Both the position numbers and the translations under genes were made by a program. Under the pieces are notes generated by a model, which had not been told where the DNA came from, did no database searches, and saw only the letters and a list, made by a program, of their open reading frames with translations. From positions 1-43,298 of the forward strand of contig UQYQ01000020.1 of the NCBI GenBank assembly GCA_900545345.1: 43,298 bases of DNA, given 5' to 3'. Shown piece by piece: positions 32,938 to 41,026 of the stretch (position 1 is its first letter; each line of letters starts with the position of its first letter). Source of the stretch: an uncultured Ruminococcus sp. (GTDB taxonomy: Bacteria > Bacillota > Clostridia > Oscillospirales > Ruminococcaceae).

Positions 32938-33987
32938 ATGCCTCAGTTAAGTGATATAGAAGCTGCAAAACGAATTCGTACAGGCACTGTTGATAACCTC
33001 TATTTTTTCTACGGACATGATATTGCATCTGTTGAAGCGTATACAAAAAAACTTATTTTGAAGGTTGTTCCGCAGGAAAGTCAAGATATGAACCTTCATG
33101 TTTTTGAGGGTAAAAAACTTGATTTAGGAGAATTGAGTGATGTATGCGACGCACTTCCTATGTTTGCTGAAAGGACATGCGTAGTAATAAATGATTTGGA
33201 TATCGAAGCTTTGAGAAAAGATGATATGACTTATCTTAAAAATATTTTGTCTGACCTTCCGCCGACTACTGTTGTAATAATTTATTCAACAGGTATTAAT
33301 GTTTATAAATCAAAAACACGGCTTTTAGATAAGACAGGAAGATTCTCGGCATTCTGTGCAAAGAACGGTGTTTCATGTGAGTTTAAATTTAAATCGCAGA
33401 ATGATTTGTCTAAAATAATAATTTCTAAGGTTGAGAAGCAGGGAAGTTATATATCTAAATCAAGTGCTGTTTATCTTGCACAAAAAACTTTATGTGATAT
33501 GCTTATTGCGAATAATGAAATTTTAAAGCTTTGTGCTTATGCCGGCGGCAGAGAGATTACTAATGCTGATATTGACCTTTTATGTTCGGCACAGGTTGAA
33601 ACCGATTCTTTCAGGCTTGCTGACGCTATAGCAAAAGGTGATGCAAAAAAAGCTTTCGGCATTCTTGAGACTCTTTATGCTGACCAGCTTGATTCAATAA
33701 CAATAATAGGCGGAATTTCATCATCGTTTATTGACCTTTACAGAGCCAGACTTGCAAGAGATACTAAGAGAATCGCAAAAGATGCAGCTGATGATTTTTC
33801 ATATCCTAAAAATCTTGAATTTAAAATACAAAATGCTTACAGAGATTGTTCGGGCTATAAAACAGACAGACTTAGGAAATGTATTCAATATTTAAGTGAA
33901 GCGGATTTGGATATGAAGTCTTCAAATATTGATACAAGAATTATACTTGAAAAAACAATAACCAAAATGCTTATGCAAAAGTTTTAG
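32938..33987 (+). CDS. holA: DNA polymerase III delta subunit
   Basis: This 349-residue protein has the HolA layout: an N-terminal RecA-like domain (NLYFFYGHDIASVEAYTKK), VIIYSTG, and a helical C-terminal collar (YADQLDSITIIGGISSSFIDLYRAR). The delta subunit opens the sliding clamp in the clamp-loader. AAGGAGGAGG precedes the ATG. In many Firmicutes holA sits directly downstream of comEC, as here, which supports both assignments. Confidence 0.92.
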   Translation: MPQLSDIEAAKRIRTGTVDNLYFFYGHDIASVEAYTKKLILKVVPQESQDMNLHVFEGKKLDLGELSDVCDALPMFAERTCVVINDLDIEALRKDDMTYLKNILSDLPPTTVVIIYSTGINVYKSKTRLLDKTGRFSAFCAKNGVSCEFKFKSQNDLSKIIISKVEKQGSYISKSSAVYLAQKTLCDMLIANNEILKLCAYAGGREITNADIDLLCSAQVETDSFRLADAIAKGDAKKAFGILETLYADQLDSITIIGGISSSFIDLYRARLARDTKRIAKDAADDFSYPKNLEFKIQNAYRDCSGYKTDRLRKCIQYLSEADLDMKSSNIDTRIILEKTITKMLMQKF

Positions 33988-34040
33988 TATTTTGCAGGTT
34001 TTGTATTTAAAAGTTTATAACAATGAAAGGAAGTACATTG

Positions 34041-34661
34041 ATGGCTGTACAAAAAATGATTCATTTAGACAAGGCTGTCATTGTTGAGGGCAAGTATGAC
34101 AAAATAAAACTGAGTTCTATTTTTGATGCACCTATAATTGTAACTGGTGGGTTCGGCATATATAAAAGCAAAGAAACCATAAGCTTAATAAAGTTTTATG
34201 CCGATAACGGCGGAATTATTATTTTAACCGATTCTGACAGCGCTGGATTTCAGATTAGAAATCATATAAAGGGATTGGTTTCACAAGATAAGATAACCAA
34301 TGTTTATATCCCTGAAATTTTTGGTAAAGAAAAGCGTAAGGTCAAGCCTTCAAAAGCCGGAACTCTCGGTGTTGAAGGCGTTGATAAGGATATAATAATT
34401 GAAGCGTTTAAAAAAGCGGGAGTACTTTTTGACAATGATTCAGACAGTATAAAAAAAAGAGATGAAAGTGACTATATAACAAAGTTTGATTTTTATGATT
34501 TAGGACTAATGGGACAGACTGACAGCAAGGATAAGCGTCAGGCTCTTTTAAAAAGCTTGAATTTGCCTGGTCATATTTCTACGAATGCGATGATAGATTT
34601 GTTAAACAGAATGATGACAAAAAGCGAGCTTTTAGAAAGACTCGATAAAAATCAGTTTTAA
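34041..34661 (+). CDS. rnmV: Ribonuclease M5 (toprim domain)
   Basis: The protein has 206 residues from ATG 34041, chosen because AAAGGAAG lies about 9 nt upstream; an ATG at 34023 adds six residues but has no ribosome site. The toprim motifs are VIVEGKYDK (Glu) and ILTDSDSAGFQIR (DxD). RNase M5 makes the final 5S rRNA ends in Gram-positive bacteria. The usual neighbour ksgA is absent; it lies between holA and pyrB. Confidence 0.9.
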   Translation: MAVQKMIHLDKAVIVEGKYDKIKLSSIFDAPIIVTGGFGIYKSKETISLIKFYADNGGIIILTDSDSAGFQIRNHIKGLVSQDKITNVYIPEIFGKEKRKVKPSKAGTLGVEGVDKDIIIEAFKKAGVLFDNDSDSIKKRDESDYITKFDFYDLGLMGQTDSKDKRQALLKSLNLPGHISTNAMIDLLNRMMTKSELLERLDKNQF

Positions 34662-34692
34662 ATAAACAGGAATAATAAAAAGGAGGATAAAC

Positions 34693-35784
34693 ATGACTGA
34701 GGATAAAATGCGATATTCTCATTTAATTGATTTGAATGATTATCCGGTTGAATGGTGGGAGCATGTTGTAAACTTAGGAAAAACAATTTATGAAAATCCT
34801 GAAAAATATGCTCACGAGCTTGACGGAAAAATAATGGGTACTTTGTTTTATGAACCTTCGACAAGAACGCAGATGTCTTTTCAGACTGCTATGTTGAAAC
34901 TTGGGGGAACAATTATCGGATTTGATAATCCATCAAGTTCTTCTGTTTCAAAGGGTGAGAATTTAAAAGACACAACTAAAATTGTCAGCAGTTATGCAGA
35001 TGTTCTGGTTATAAGACATCCGCTTCCGGGTGCAGCAAAAGCAGCAGCACTAACAGCTGATTGTCCGCTTATTAATGCAGGGGACGGCGGTCATCTTCAT
35101 CCTACGCAGACATTGACAGACATGCTTACGCTGAAACTTGAAAAGGGAAGACTTGAAAATCTGACAATCGGTCTTTGCGGTGATTTGAAATTCGGAAGAA
35201 CAGTTCACTCCCTTGTAAAAGCAATGTCCTGCTTTAAGGGCAATAAATTCGTCTTTTTTTCAACACCTGAGCTTCAAATTCCGTCTTACATAAGAGATAT
35301 TTTAGATGCAGGCGGTATTGAATATGAAGAAATTGATGCTTTAGAAAAAGGTATAGATAAGCTTGATGTTTTATATATGACGAGAATTCAAAGAGAGAGA
35401 TTTGCATCTGAAGAAGAATATTCGGCACAAAAGGATGTTTATGTTCTTGACAGGAAAAAACTTATGCTTTCAAAGCCTGATTTAGCGATTTTGCATCCGC
35501 TTCCGAGGGTTGATGAAATAACTGTTGATGTTGACAGTGACAGCAGAGCGTGCTACTTTAAACAGGCAAAATACGGTGTCTATGTGAGAATGGCACTTAT
35601 TCTTACCTTGTTGAATGAAAAGCATTATAAGCCAAAGCTTATTTTGGGGAAAGAATATAAAACAGTTTATTGTTCAAATGAAAAGTGCATTACAAACTTT
35701 GAACATTATCTTCCGAAAACATTTAAAGGGATTGGTGATAATTTAGAATGTGAGTTCTGTAACGAAAGAACTTTGCTTAAATAA
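34693..35784 (+). CDS. pyrB: Aspartate carbamoyltransferase fused to PyrI-type zinc domain
   Basis: This protein has 363 residues; residues 1 to about 310 form the catalytic subunit. The carbamoyl-phosphate loop is YEPSTRTQMSF (54-64), and other conserved sites are NAGDGGHLHPTQTLTD (128-143) and HPLPRVDE (268-275). Residues about 315-363 look like the zinc domain of the regulatory subunit PyrI: CSNEKCITNFEH and CEFC, with Cys327, Cys332, Cys353 and Cys356. The allosteric nucleotide-binding domain of PyrI is missing. The enzyme makes N-carbamoyl-aspartate in pyrimidine synthesis. AAGGAGG precedes the ATG. No other pyr gene is adjacent. It should keep catalysis, but regulation by CTP/ATP is unlikely unless a separate PyrI exists. 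Confidence 0.9.
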   Translation: MTEDKMRYSHLIDLNDYPVEWWEHVVNLGKTIYENPEKYAHELDGKIMGTLFYEPSTRTQMSFQTAMLKLGGTIIGFDNPSSSSVSKGENLKDTTKIVSSYADVLVIRHPLPGAAKAAALTADCPLINAGDGGHLHPTQTLTDMLTLKLEKGRLENLTIGLCGDLKFGRTVHSLVKAMSCFKGNKFVFFSTPELQIPSYIRDILDAGGIEYEEIDALEKGIDKLDVLYMTRIQRERFASEEEYSAQKDVYVLDRKKLMLSKPDLAILHPLPRVDEITVDVDSDSRACYFKQAKYGVYVRMALILTLLNEKHYKPKLILGKEYKTVYCSNEKCITNFEHYLPKTFKGIGDNLECEFCNERTLLK

Positions 35785-35883
35785 AAAAACACACTTGCCG
35801 CAGATAAAGATAAGGCATAAAGAATAAAAAAATATAAAGAACAAAACAAAGCTATTTTATTTAGAATGTGTAGGTAAAAAGCT

Positions 35884-36675
35884 ATGGGAAAACAAAATAA
35901 GCGTACTTTTATTTATTGGGACAGGGTTGTTTTAGCTCTGTGCATATTTGTTCTGATTGTTATTTTTATAATATTGGGGATAAGGGGAATTATACATCTG
36001 TTTTCAGATGACGGAGAGAAAAACAGTGCACAGGCAGTTAATGCAAGTGCCGAAATGATGATTTCCGATGGTCAGAAACTTCTTGTGTGTATTGACGCAG
36101 GTCATGGAGGAGAAGAGGACTGCGGTGCGGTTTCAAAAGACAAATCAAGGTATGAGAGCAATGATGATTTAAAAATTGCACTTGCGGTTGAAAAGTATCT
36201 TAAAGACCATGGTGCAGATGTTCTTATGATAAGAAATGACGATACATATGTAGAACTGTACAGCAGGGCTGAAAAGGCAAATGACGCTGAGGCTGATTTA
36301 TTTGTTTCACTTCATCGAAACAGTGCTGAAATCGGTCAGGGTGTCGAGGTCTGGGTGAATTATGATGCACCGAGTGATGATACCTTGCTTGCAAATAATA
36401 TTTTAAAAGGTATTGATAAAGTCGGCGTAAGTCAGAACAGGGGAGTACAATTCGGTTATCAGGGATATGCTCCGTCTGCGAAAGTTAATTATGTTGTCAA
36501 TGAAAAATCTGATATGCCCAGCTGTTTGGTTGAGCTTGGATTTATTACTGATGATAAAGATAATAAACTTTTCGATAAAAATCTTGATGATTACGCAGCG
36601 GCAATAGCTGATTCCATCATTAAATCAGCTGTTGAGCTTAATATAATTGAGCTGAATAGTATAATGAAAAACTAA
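35884..36675 (+). CDS. N-acetylmuramoyl-L-alanine amidase (Amidase_3)
   Basis: This 263-residue protein has a transmembrane anchor at about 14-40 and then an Amidase_3 domain. Zinc ligands are His74 (DAGHGG), Glu91 and His144 (LFVSLHRNS), and the catalytic Glu217 is in CLVELGFITDDKD. It cuts the amide bond between MurNAc and the stem peptide outside the membrane, as in cell separation or spore/cortex remodelling. There is no SPOR or other wall-binding domain. A gap of about 100 nt separates it from pyrB, with no clear promoter called. Confidence 0.9.
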   Translation: MGKQNKRTFIYWDRVVLALCIFVLIVIFIILGIRGIIHLFSDDGEKNSAQAVNASAEMMISDGQKLLVCIDAGHGGEEDCGAVSKDKSRYESNDDLKIALAVEKYLKDHGADVLMIRNDDTYVELYSRAEKANDAEADLFVSLHRNSAEIGQGVEVWVNYDAPSDDTLLANNILKGIDKVGVSQNRGVQFGYQGYAPSAKVNYVVNEKSDMPSCLVELGFITDDKDNKLFDKNLDDYAAAIADSIIKSAVELNIIELNSIMKN

Positions 36676-36680
36676 ATAAA

Positions 36681-36722
36681 AAAATCCTGAGAAAGCTTTT
36701 TGACTGACTCAGGATTTTTTTA
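36681..36722. terminator. Bidirectional terminator, amidase / SPFH gene
   Basis: AAAATCCTGAG (36681-36691) pairs with CTCAGGATTTT (36708-36718), with T-runs on both strands, between convergent genes. Confidence 0.88.
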
Positions 36723-36735
36723 TTATACTGAAATA

Positions 36736-37671
36736 TTATTTTTTATTTTCGTCTGAAATTATGCCTTTAAGTCCCGCTGCAAGTCCCGCTAAGCTTTGAA
36801 TTTCAGAAGGAATGATTATTTTTGTTGCTTTTCCGTCTGCTGCTTTTTGGAAAGCTTCTAAACTCTTTAATTGAATAACCTGTTCGTTAGGGTTTGCTTC
36901 GTTAAGCTTTTTAATACTGTCAGCAAGTGCAAGCTGAACTGTTTCAATAGCTTTAGCTTCACCCTCGGCTTCAAGAATTTTCTTTTGTTTAACAGCATCA
37001 GCTTTTAAAATTTCCGCTTGTTTCTCTGCTTCGGCAGCTAGGATTTTAGATTCTTTTTCACCTTCTGCAACTAAAATAGCAGATTTCTTTTCACCCTCAG
37101 CCTGAAGAATCTTTTCACGGCGTTCACGCTCAGCCTTCATCTGCTTTTCCATAGCGTCCTGAATCTCACGAGGAGGAAGAATATTTTTAAGTTCAACACG
37201 GTTGACCTTTATGCCCCAACGGTCAGTGGCTTCATCAAGTATAACAGTAATTTTAGTGTTTATTGTGTCACGGGATGTGAGAGTTGCGTCTAGCTCAAGC
37301 TCGCCTATTATGTTACGAAGAGTTGTTGCTGTCAGGTTTTCAATTGCGGAAAGCGGACGCTCAACACCATATGTGTATTGCTTAGCATCTGTCACCTGAA
37401 AGAAAACTACGGTGTCAATTTGCATAGTAACATTATCCTTAGTGATAACAGCCTGAGGCTTAAAGTCAACAACCTGTTCTTTTATAGAAACCTTTTTAGC
37501 CACACGGTCAATAAAAGGAATGAGGAAATGAAGTCCTGTTTGCCATGACGCACGATAAGCGCCGAATCTTTCAATTACATAAACCTGTGCCTGAGGGACA
37601 ACCTTGATGCACGAAATGATTATAATAAGGATTATTGCAATAACAATTAGAATAGGGATATAAGCTTCCAT
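36736..37671 (-). CDS. SPFH/Band 7 membrane protein (stomatin-like)
   Basis: This 311-residue protein has an N-terminal transmembrane helix (about 4-24), an SPFH domain (about 25-180, VIERFGAYRASWQTGLHFLIPF) and a charged coiled coil of EAEKQAEILKAD-type repeats (about 185-260). Such proteins form large membrane-edge rings that organise membrane domains and modulate proteases. It follows nfeD with a 21-nt gap, the usual pairing of stomatin with NfeD. GGAGGT precedes the ATG. Confidence 0.92.
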   Translation of the reverse strand: MEAYIPILIVIAIILIIIISCIKVVPQAQVYVIERFGAYRASWQTGLHFLIPFIDRVAKKVSIKEQVVDFKPQAVITKDNVTMQIDTVVFFQVTDAKQYTYGVERPLSAIENLTATTLRNIIGELELDATLTSRDTINTKITVILDEATDRWGIKVNRVELKNILPPREIQDAMEKQMKAERERREKILQAEGEKKSAILVAEGEKESKILAAEAEKQAEILKADAVKQKKILEAEGEAKAIETVQLALADSIKKLNEANPNEQVIQLKSLEAFQKAADGKATKIIIPSEIQSLAGLAAGLKGIISDENKK

Positions 37672-37692
37672 AAGAATACCTCCGTTTATAAA

Positions 37693-38121
37693 TTATTTTT
37701 CAACATAGAGCTTTGAACCTTCAACTTTAACAACAGTCACATGAGAATCTTTTTCAATTAATTCACCTGATTGTGAAATTGCCGTCCAATAAACGCCTTC
37801 AAGTTTTACCCGTCCGACTGCTTTTTTATTATCGATGTCTTCTGTTACCAAAGCTGTTTTACCGACATTCAGCTGAAGATTAGTATCGACATTGTTTGAA
37901 GCCAGCTTTTTTGCAACTGGTCTTGTGCAGACAAGAAGTATTGCTGAAACCACAATAAATACAATCAGCTGTATCCAAATTGGAACTTCAAATACAGCCA
38001 AAAGCAATGAAGCCAGCGAGCCTACGGCAAACCAAATGGATACAAGTGCCATTGATGTTGCAAATTCGGCAGCGGCAAACACTACAAAAGCAATAAGCCA
38101 TATGTACAGATAAGCTTCCAA
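37693..38121 (-). CDS. NfeD-family membrane protein
   Basis: This 142-residue protein is short-form NfeD: two to three transmembrane segments (about 4-75) and a C-terminal OB-fold domain (LNVGKTALVTEDIDNKKAVG, then LEGVYWTAIS) facing the soluble side. NfeD proteins act with SPFH partners; the SPFH gene follows in the same operon. GGAGGT lies before the ATG at 38121. Confidence 0.9.
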   Translation of the reverse strand: MEAYLYIWLIAFVVFAAAEFATSMALVSIWFAVGSLASLLLAVFEVPIWIQLIVFIVVSAILLVCTRPVAKKLASNNVDTNLQLNVGKTALVTEDIDNKKAVGRVKLEGVYWTAISQSGELIEKDSHVTVVKVEGSKLYVEK

Positions 38122-38175
38122 ATGAATGACCTCCTGTAGAAAAATGTGAAGAAAATTCAGTTTTCTTCTTTTTGT

Positions 38176-38204
38176 AGTATATCACAACTTGATTTAAAAT
38201 ACAA
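38176..38204 (-). promoter_or_regulatory. Promoter of nfeD-SPFH operon
   Basis: On the minus strand TTGTAT (38204-38199), 17-nt spacer and TATACT (38181-38176), with TGA just before the -10. Confidence 0.6.
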
Positions 38205-38372
38205 CAGGTTTTAACAGATGATTTATTATTGATACTGAATAAAGTTATAGCTGACGAAAAATATAGATTTATATAATCCATTAAGAAATCAGATAAAGAT
38301 AACCCCCAAATTGTTTTAAGGCAGCAGAAACAAAAATGTGGAGTGAATATTACTTATTAGAGGAAACGGAAA

Positions 38373-38506
38373 ATGAAAAAATTCATATTTGAGCAATTAG
38401 ATGGAACTCATAAACAGCAAAGTGATTACTTTATCCCGTATCTAACCTTGCTGATATAGCAAGAAGAAATAGGCATATGGGAACGGCTGCATTTTGACAG
38501 TCTGAT
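38373..38506 (+). pseudogene. Relic of transposon gene tnpV
   Basis: ATG 38373 begins MKKFIFEQLDGTHKQQSDY followed by FIPYLTL, the start of the conjugative-transposon protein TnpV. An in-frame TAG at 38457 breaks it, and the same frame continues QEEIGIWERLHF, matching the next conserved TnpV block, after which similarity ends. TnpV is normally about 110-125 residues. It has a weak ribosome site (GAGGAAAC). This degraded fragment marks the left side of the MarR-ABC segment as former mobile DNA. The rest of the 38122-38649 gap holds promoters and operators only. Confidence 0.7.
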
Positions 38507-38553
38507 GATGAGGTGGATATATATTACCCCACACCCTTTGTATATAAATTTAA

Positions 38554-38614
38554 AAAGTATACTTTATGTACTTTTGTTAGGCAGCTTGACAATTTACTGT
38601 CGAAGGGATATAAT
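38554..38614 (+). promoter_or_regulatory. Consensus promoter with operators upstream of marR
   Basis: TTGACA (38586-38591), 17-nt spacer and TATAAT (38609-38614) match the sigma-A consensus exactly. A 19-nt imperfect palindrome (TTGTTAGGC-A-GCTTGACAA, 38574-38592) covers the -35. AAAGTATACTTT (38554-38565) is a perfect 12-bp palindrome just upstream, and its half TACTTT recurs at 38569-38574. These suit binding by the MarR product. Confidence 0.7.
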
Positions 38615-38649
38615 CAAGGTACCTAATAAAAAACGGGGAGGTTTGATTT

Positions 38650-39291
38650 ATGTCAGAAAAAAATACTTGTTTCAATTGTAGGAGGCACTGTGATTTGAGC
38701 GAACCGCAATGCGGCAGAGGGGAAAAATATAGCCGCACCGAAGAAATGCCGGAGCAGCATGGGAAAGAACACTATTATGAGATGCGTACAGCACATTACC
38801 TTGCATCAGATATGAATGACAAGCTGATTATCAATCTGCGGGATTTAAGTCATATGATGCACTTGCTATATGAAGGAAAAGCAAGCCAGAAGCGTATTTT
38901 AATTATTCTGAATGAGACAGAAACAATTACGCAGAGAGATTTGACAGAGCGTTTGGGAATTCAGCCGGGGTCGGCCAGTGAAATTCTTTCAAAATTGGAA
39001 AGAGCGGGATGGATACTCCGTACCCGAAATGAAGACGATCGCAGAACAACGGATGTCTGCTTGACAGACAGTGGCAGGGAGCTTGCCGCAGAGGCTTTGG
39101 TACAGCGTAGAAAACGGCATGAGGAGATGTTTTCGTGCCTTTCGGGAGATGAGAGACAGAAACTGTTGTCATTGTTGGAAAAAGTCTGTGCAGATTGGAG
39201 AACCCGTTACAGCGAACACGGACATCATCATAATGATCATCACGAATGTCATGAACATCACAGTAGTCATAGACACCATGGAGGAAAATGA
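38650..39291 (+). CDS. MarR-family regulator with Cys-rich and His-rich ends
   Basis: This 213-residue protein is longer than typical MarR (about 140-150). Residues about 55-180 are the MarR winged helix (TQRDLTERLGIQPGSASEIL, SKLERAGWILRTRNEDDRR). The N-terminus has CxxCxxxCxxxxxxC (Cys7, 10, 14, 21). Residues 190-210 contain 12 His and one Cys (GHHHNDHHECHEHH). Both ends look like metal-binding sites, so metal or redox sensing is a reasonable inference. GGGGAGG precedes the ATG. It probably represses itself and the ABC exporter genes behind it; the exporter starts 1 nt after its stop. Base composition is richer in G and C than the genes before 38300. Confidence 0.88.
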   Translation: MSEKNTCFNCRRHCDLSEPQCGRGEKYSRTEEMPEQHGKEHYYEMRTAHYLASDMNDKLIINLRDLSHMMHLLYEGKASQKRILIILNETETITQRDLTERLGIQPGSASEILSKLERAGWILRTRNEDDRRTTDVCLTDSGRELAAEALVQRRKRHEEMFSCLSGDERQKLLSLLEKVCADWRTRYSEHGHHHNDHHECHEHHSSHRHHGGK

Positions 39292-39292
39292 C

Positions 39293-41002
39293 ATGTGGAA
39301 ATATATCAGGAAATATCTGTTTTTGGCTGTTATTGCAGGCTTATTTATGGTTGGGGAGGTGCTTATGGATCTGCTCCAGCCGGGTCTTATGAGTCGGATT
39401 GTGGATGACGGCGTCCTCGGTGTGAACAAAGGGGGCATCCCTAATCTGAATCTGATTTGGAGGCTTGGACTGCAAATGATCGGACTTGTTTTGCTGGGAG
39501 GGCTTTGCGGTTCTCTCAATAATGTGTTCGTTCATGTGTCCAGTCAGAATATCGGGAACGGGATTCGGAAGGACTGCTTCCGCAGGATCATGACATTCTC
39601 CTTACCTCAGATTGACCGCTTCGGAACAGGTTCACTGGTGACGAGGGTGACGAATGATATCACACAGGTGCAGTCGTTTGTTTCGTTGTTTGTGCGGGGG
39701 ATGATCCGCACTTTGCTTCTTATCTTCGGAAGTATGTATTTTATGTTTCGGTTGAATCAATACTTTGGGCTGATCGTACTGTGCGTCTTTCCGTTTCTGG
39801 TGGGAGTTATTGCTTTCTGTCTGTGGAAAGCGAATCCACTGTTCTCCAAATTACAGGAAAAGCTTGACTCCATTAATGCCATTATGCAGGAGGATGTGTC
39901 CGGCATCCGTATCACTAAAGCCTGTGTACGGGAAACCTATGAGAAGCTGCGCTTTGGAAAGGCAAATGGCGAGCTGGTCAAAACACAGTTGAAAATCCTT
40001 ATAATCTTTGCATTTATGAATCCTCTTACAAATATGCTTATGTATGTGTCGGTAACTGTCATTTTATTGGCAGGGTCGTTTGAGGTAGGAAAGGGCAGCG
40101 CCATGCCTGGAACCGTCATGGCGGCGATTACCTATACCACGCAGCTCCTCAACGGTATTCTGATGCTTGTCATGCTGTTTCAGAATATTTCCAGAGGACT
40201 TACTTCGTGGAAGAGGTTTAAGGAGGTACTGGAAAGCGCTCCGGAACTTATGGACGGCTCTTTTGACGGGACGACAGAGGTGCAGGGTGAAATTGAATTT
40301 CGTGATGTATCCTTTGCCTACCCAGGAAGCAGTCAGAGTGTGCTTTCAAATATTAATCTGATTATACATAAAGGGGAAACCGTGGCGCTCATGGGAGCTA
40401 CCGGTTGCGGAAAAACATCTCTTGCCGGTCTGATACCGCGCTTTTACGATGTAAGTGCGGGAATGGTTCTGGTAGACGGAATCGATGTTAAGGAGTACCG
40501 GCAGGAGGTGCTACGGGAAAAAATTTCCGTAGCCCTGCAAAAAAGTGAACTATTTGGCACGACAATCGCAGAAAATATTGAATGGGGGCTGCCCGGTGCG
40601 GACGATGTAGCGTTATAATCCGCTGCCACCATTGCACAGGCGGACGGCTTTATCTCTTCCACTGCAAAAGGATATGAGACTCTTGTCGCAGAACGCGGCA
40701 TGAGCCTGTCCGGCGGACAAAGGCAGCGGATTTCGATTGCAAGGGCAGTGGCAAAGCCTGCCGAAATTTTTATCTTTGACGATTCCACCAGCGCCCTTGA
40801 TCTGAAAACCGAAGCGAATTTATACCGGGCGTTAAAAGAGTCGCATCCTCAAAGCACGAAGATTATCATCGCACAGAGGATTGCTTCTGTCCGCACGGCA
40901 GACCGGATTGTTGTTTTGGAAAACGGCAGGATTTTGGCTTGCGGCACACACGAGGAATTGCTGAAATCCTGTCGGACTTATCAGGATATTTATCATTCAT
41001 AG
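39293..41002 (+). pseudogene. ABC exporter subunit 1, interrupted by in-frame stop
   Basis: ATG 39293 (MWKYIRKYLFLAV) has GGAGG 8 nt upstream. A six-helix transmembrane domain is followed by an ATPase domain with Walker A GATGCGKTS (about 369). Codon 442 (40616-40618) is TAA. Reading through in the same frame gives AATIAQADGFI, signature LSGGQRQR (about 472) and Walker B IFIFDDSTSALD, ending at 41002 (569 residues). GAA to TAA would explain it. The second part has no ribosome site of its own. In Walker B the catalytic Glu is Asp (DD), as in the degenerate half of heterodimeric exporters such as TM287/288 or BmrCD; its LSGGQ would serve the partner's active site. A sequencing error is possible. 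Confidence 0.88.
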
Positions 41003-41026
41003 CTCGGAGAGGAGGCTTAAAAGCTC

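Noticed and set aside
39071..39292. N-terminal extension of the first exporter subunit
   Set aside because: It overlaps marR in another frame; the ATG at 39293 has a proper ribosome site and begins the transmembrane domain.
40616..40618. Stop codon read as selenocysteine or pyrrolysine
   Set aside because: The codon is TAA, not TGA or TAG, and no recoding signal is seen.
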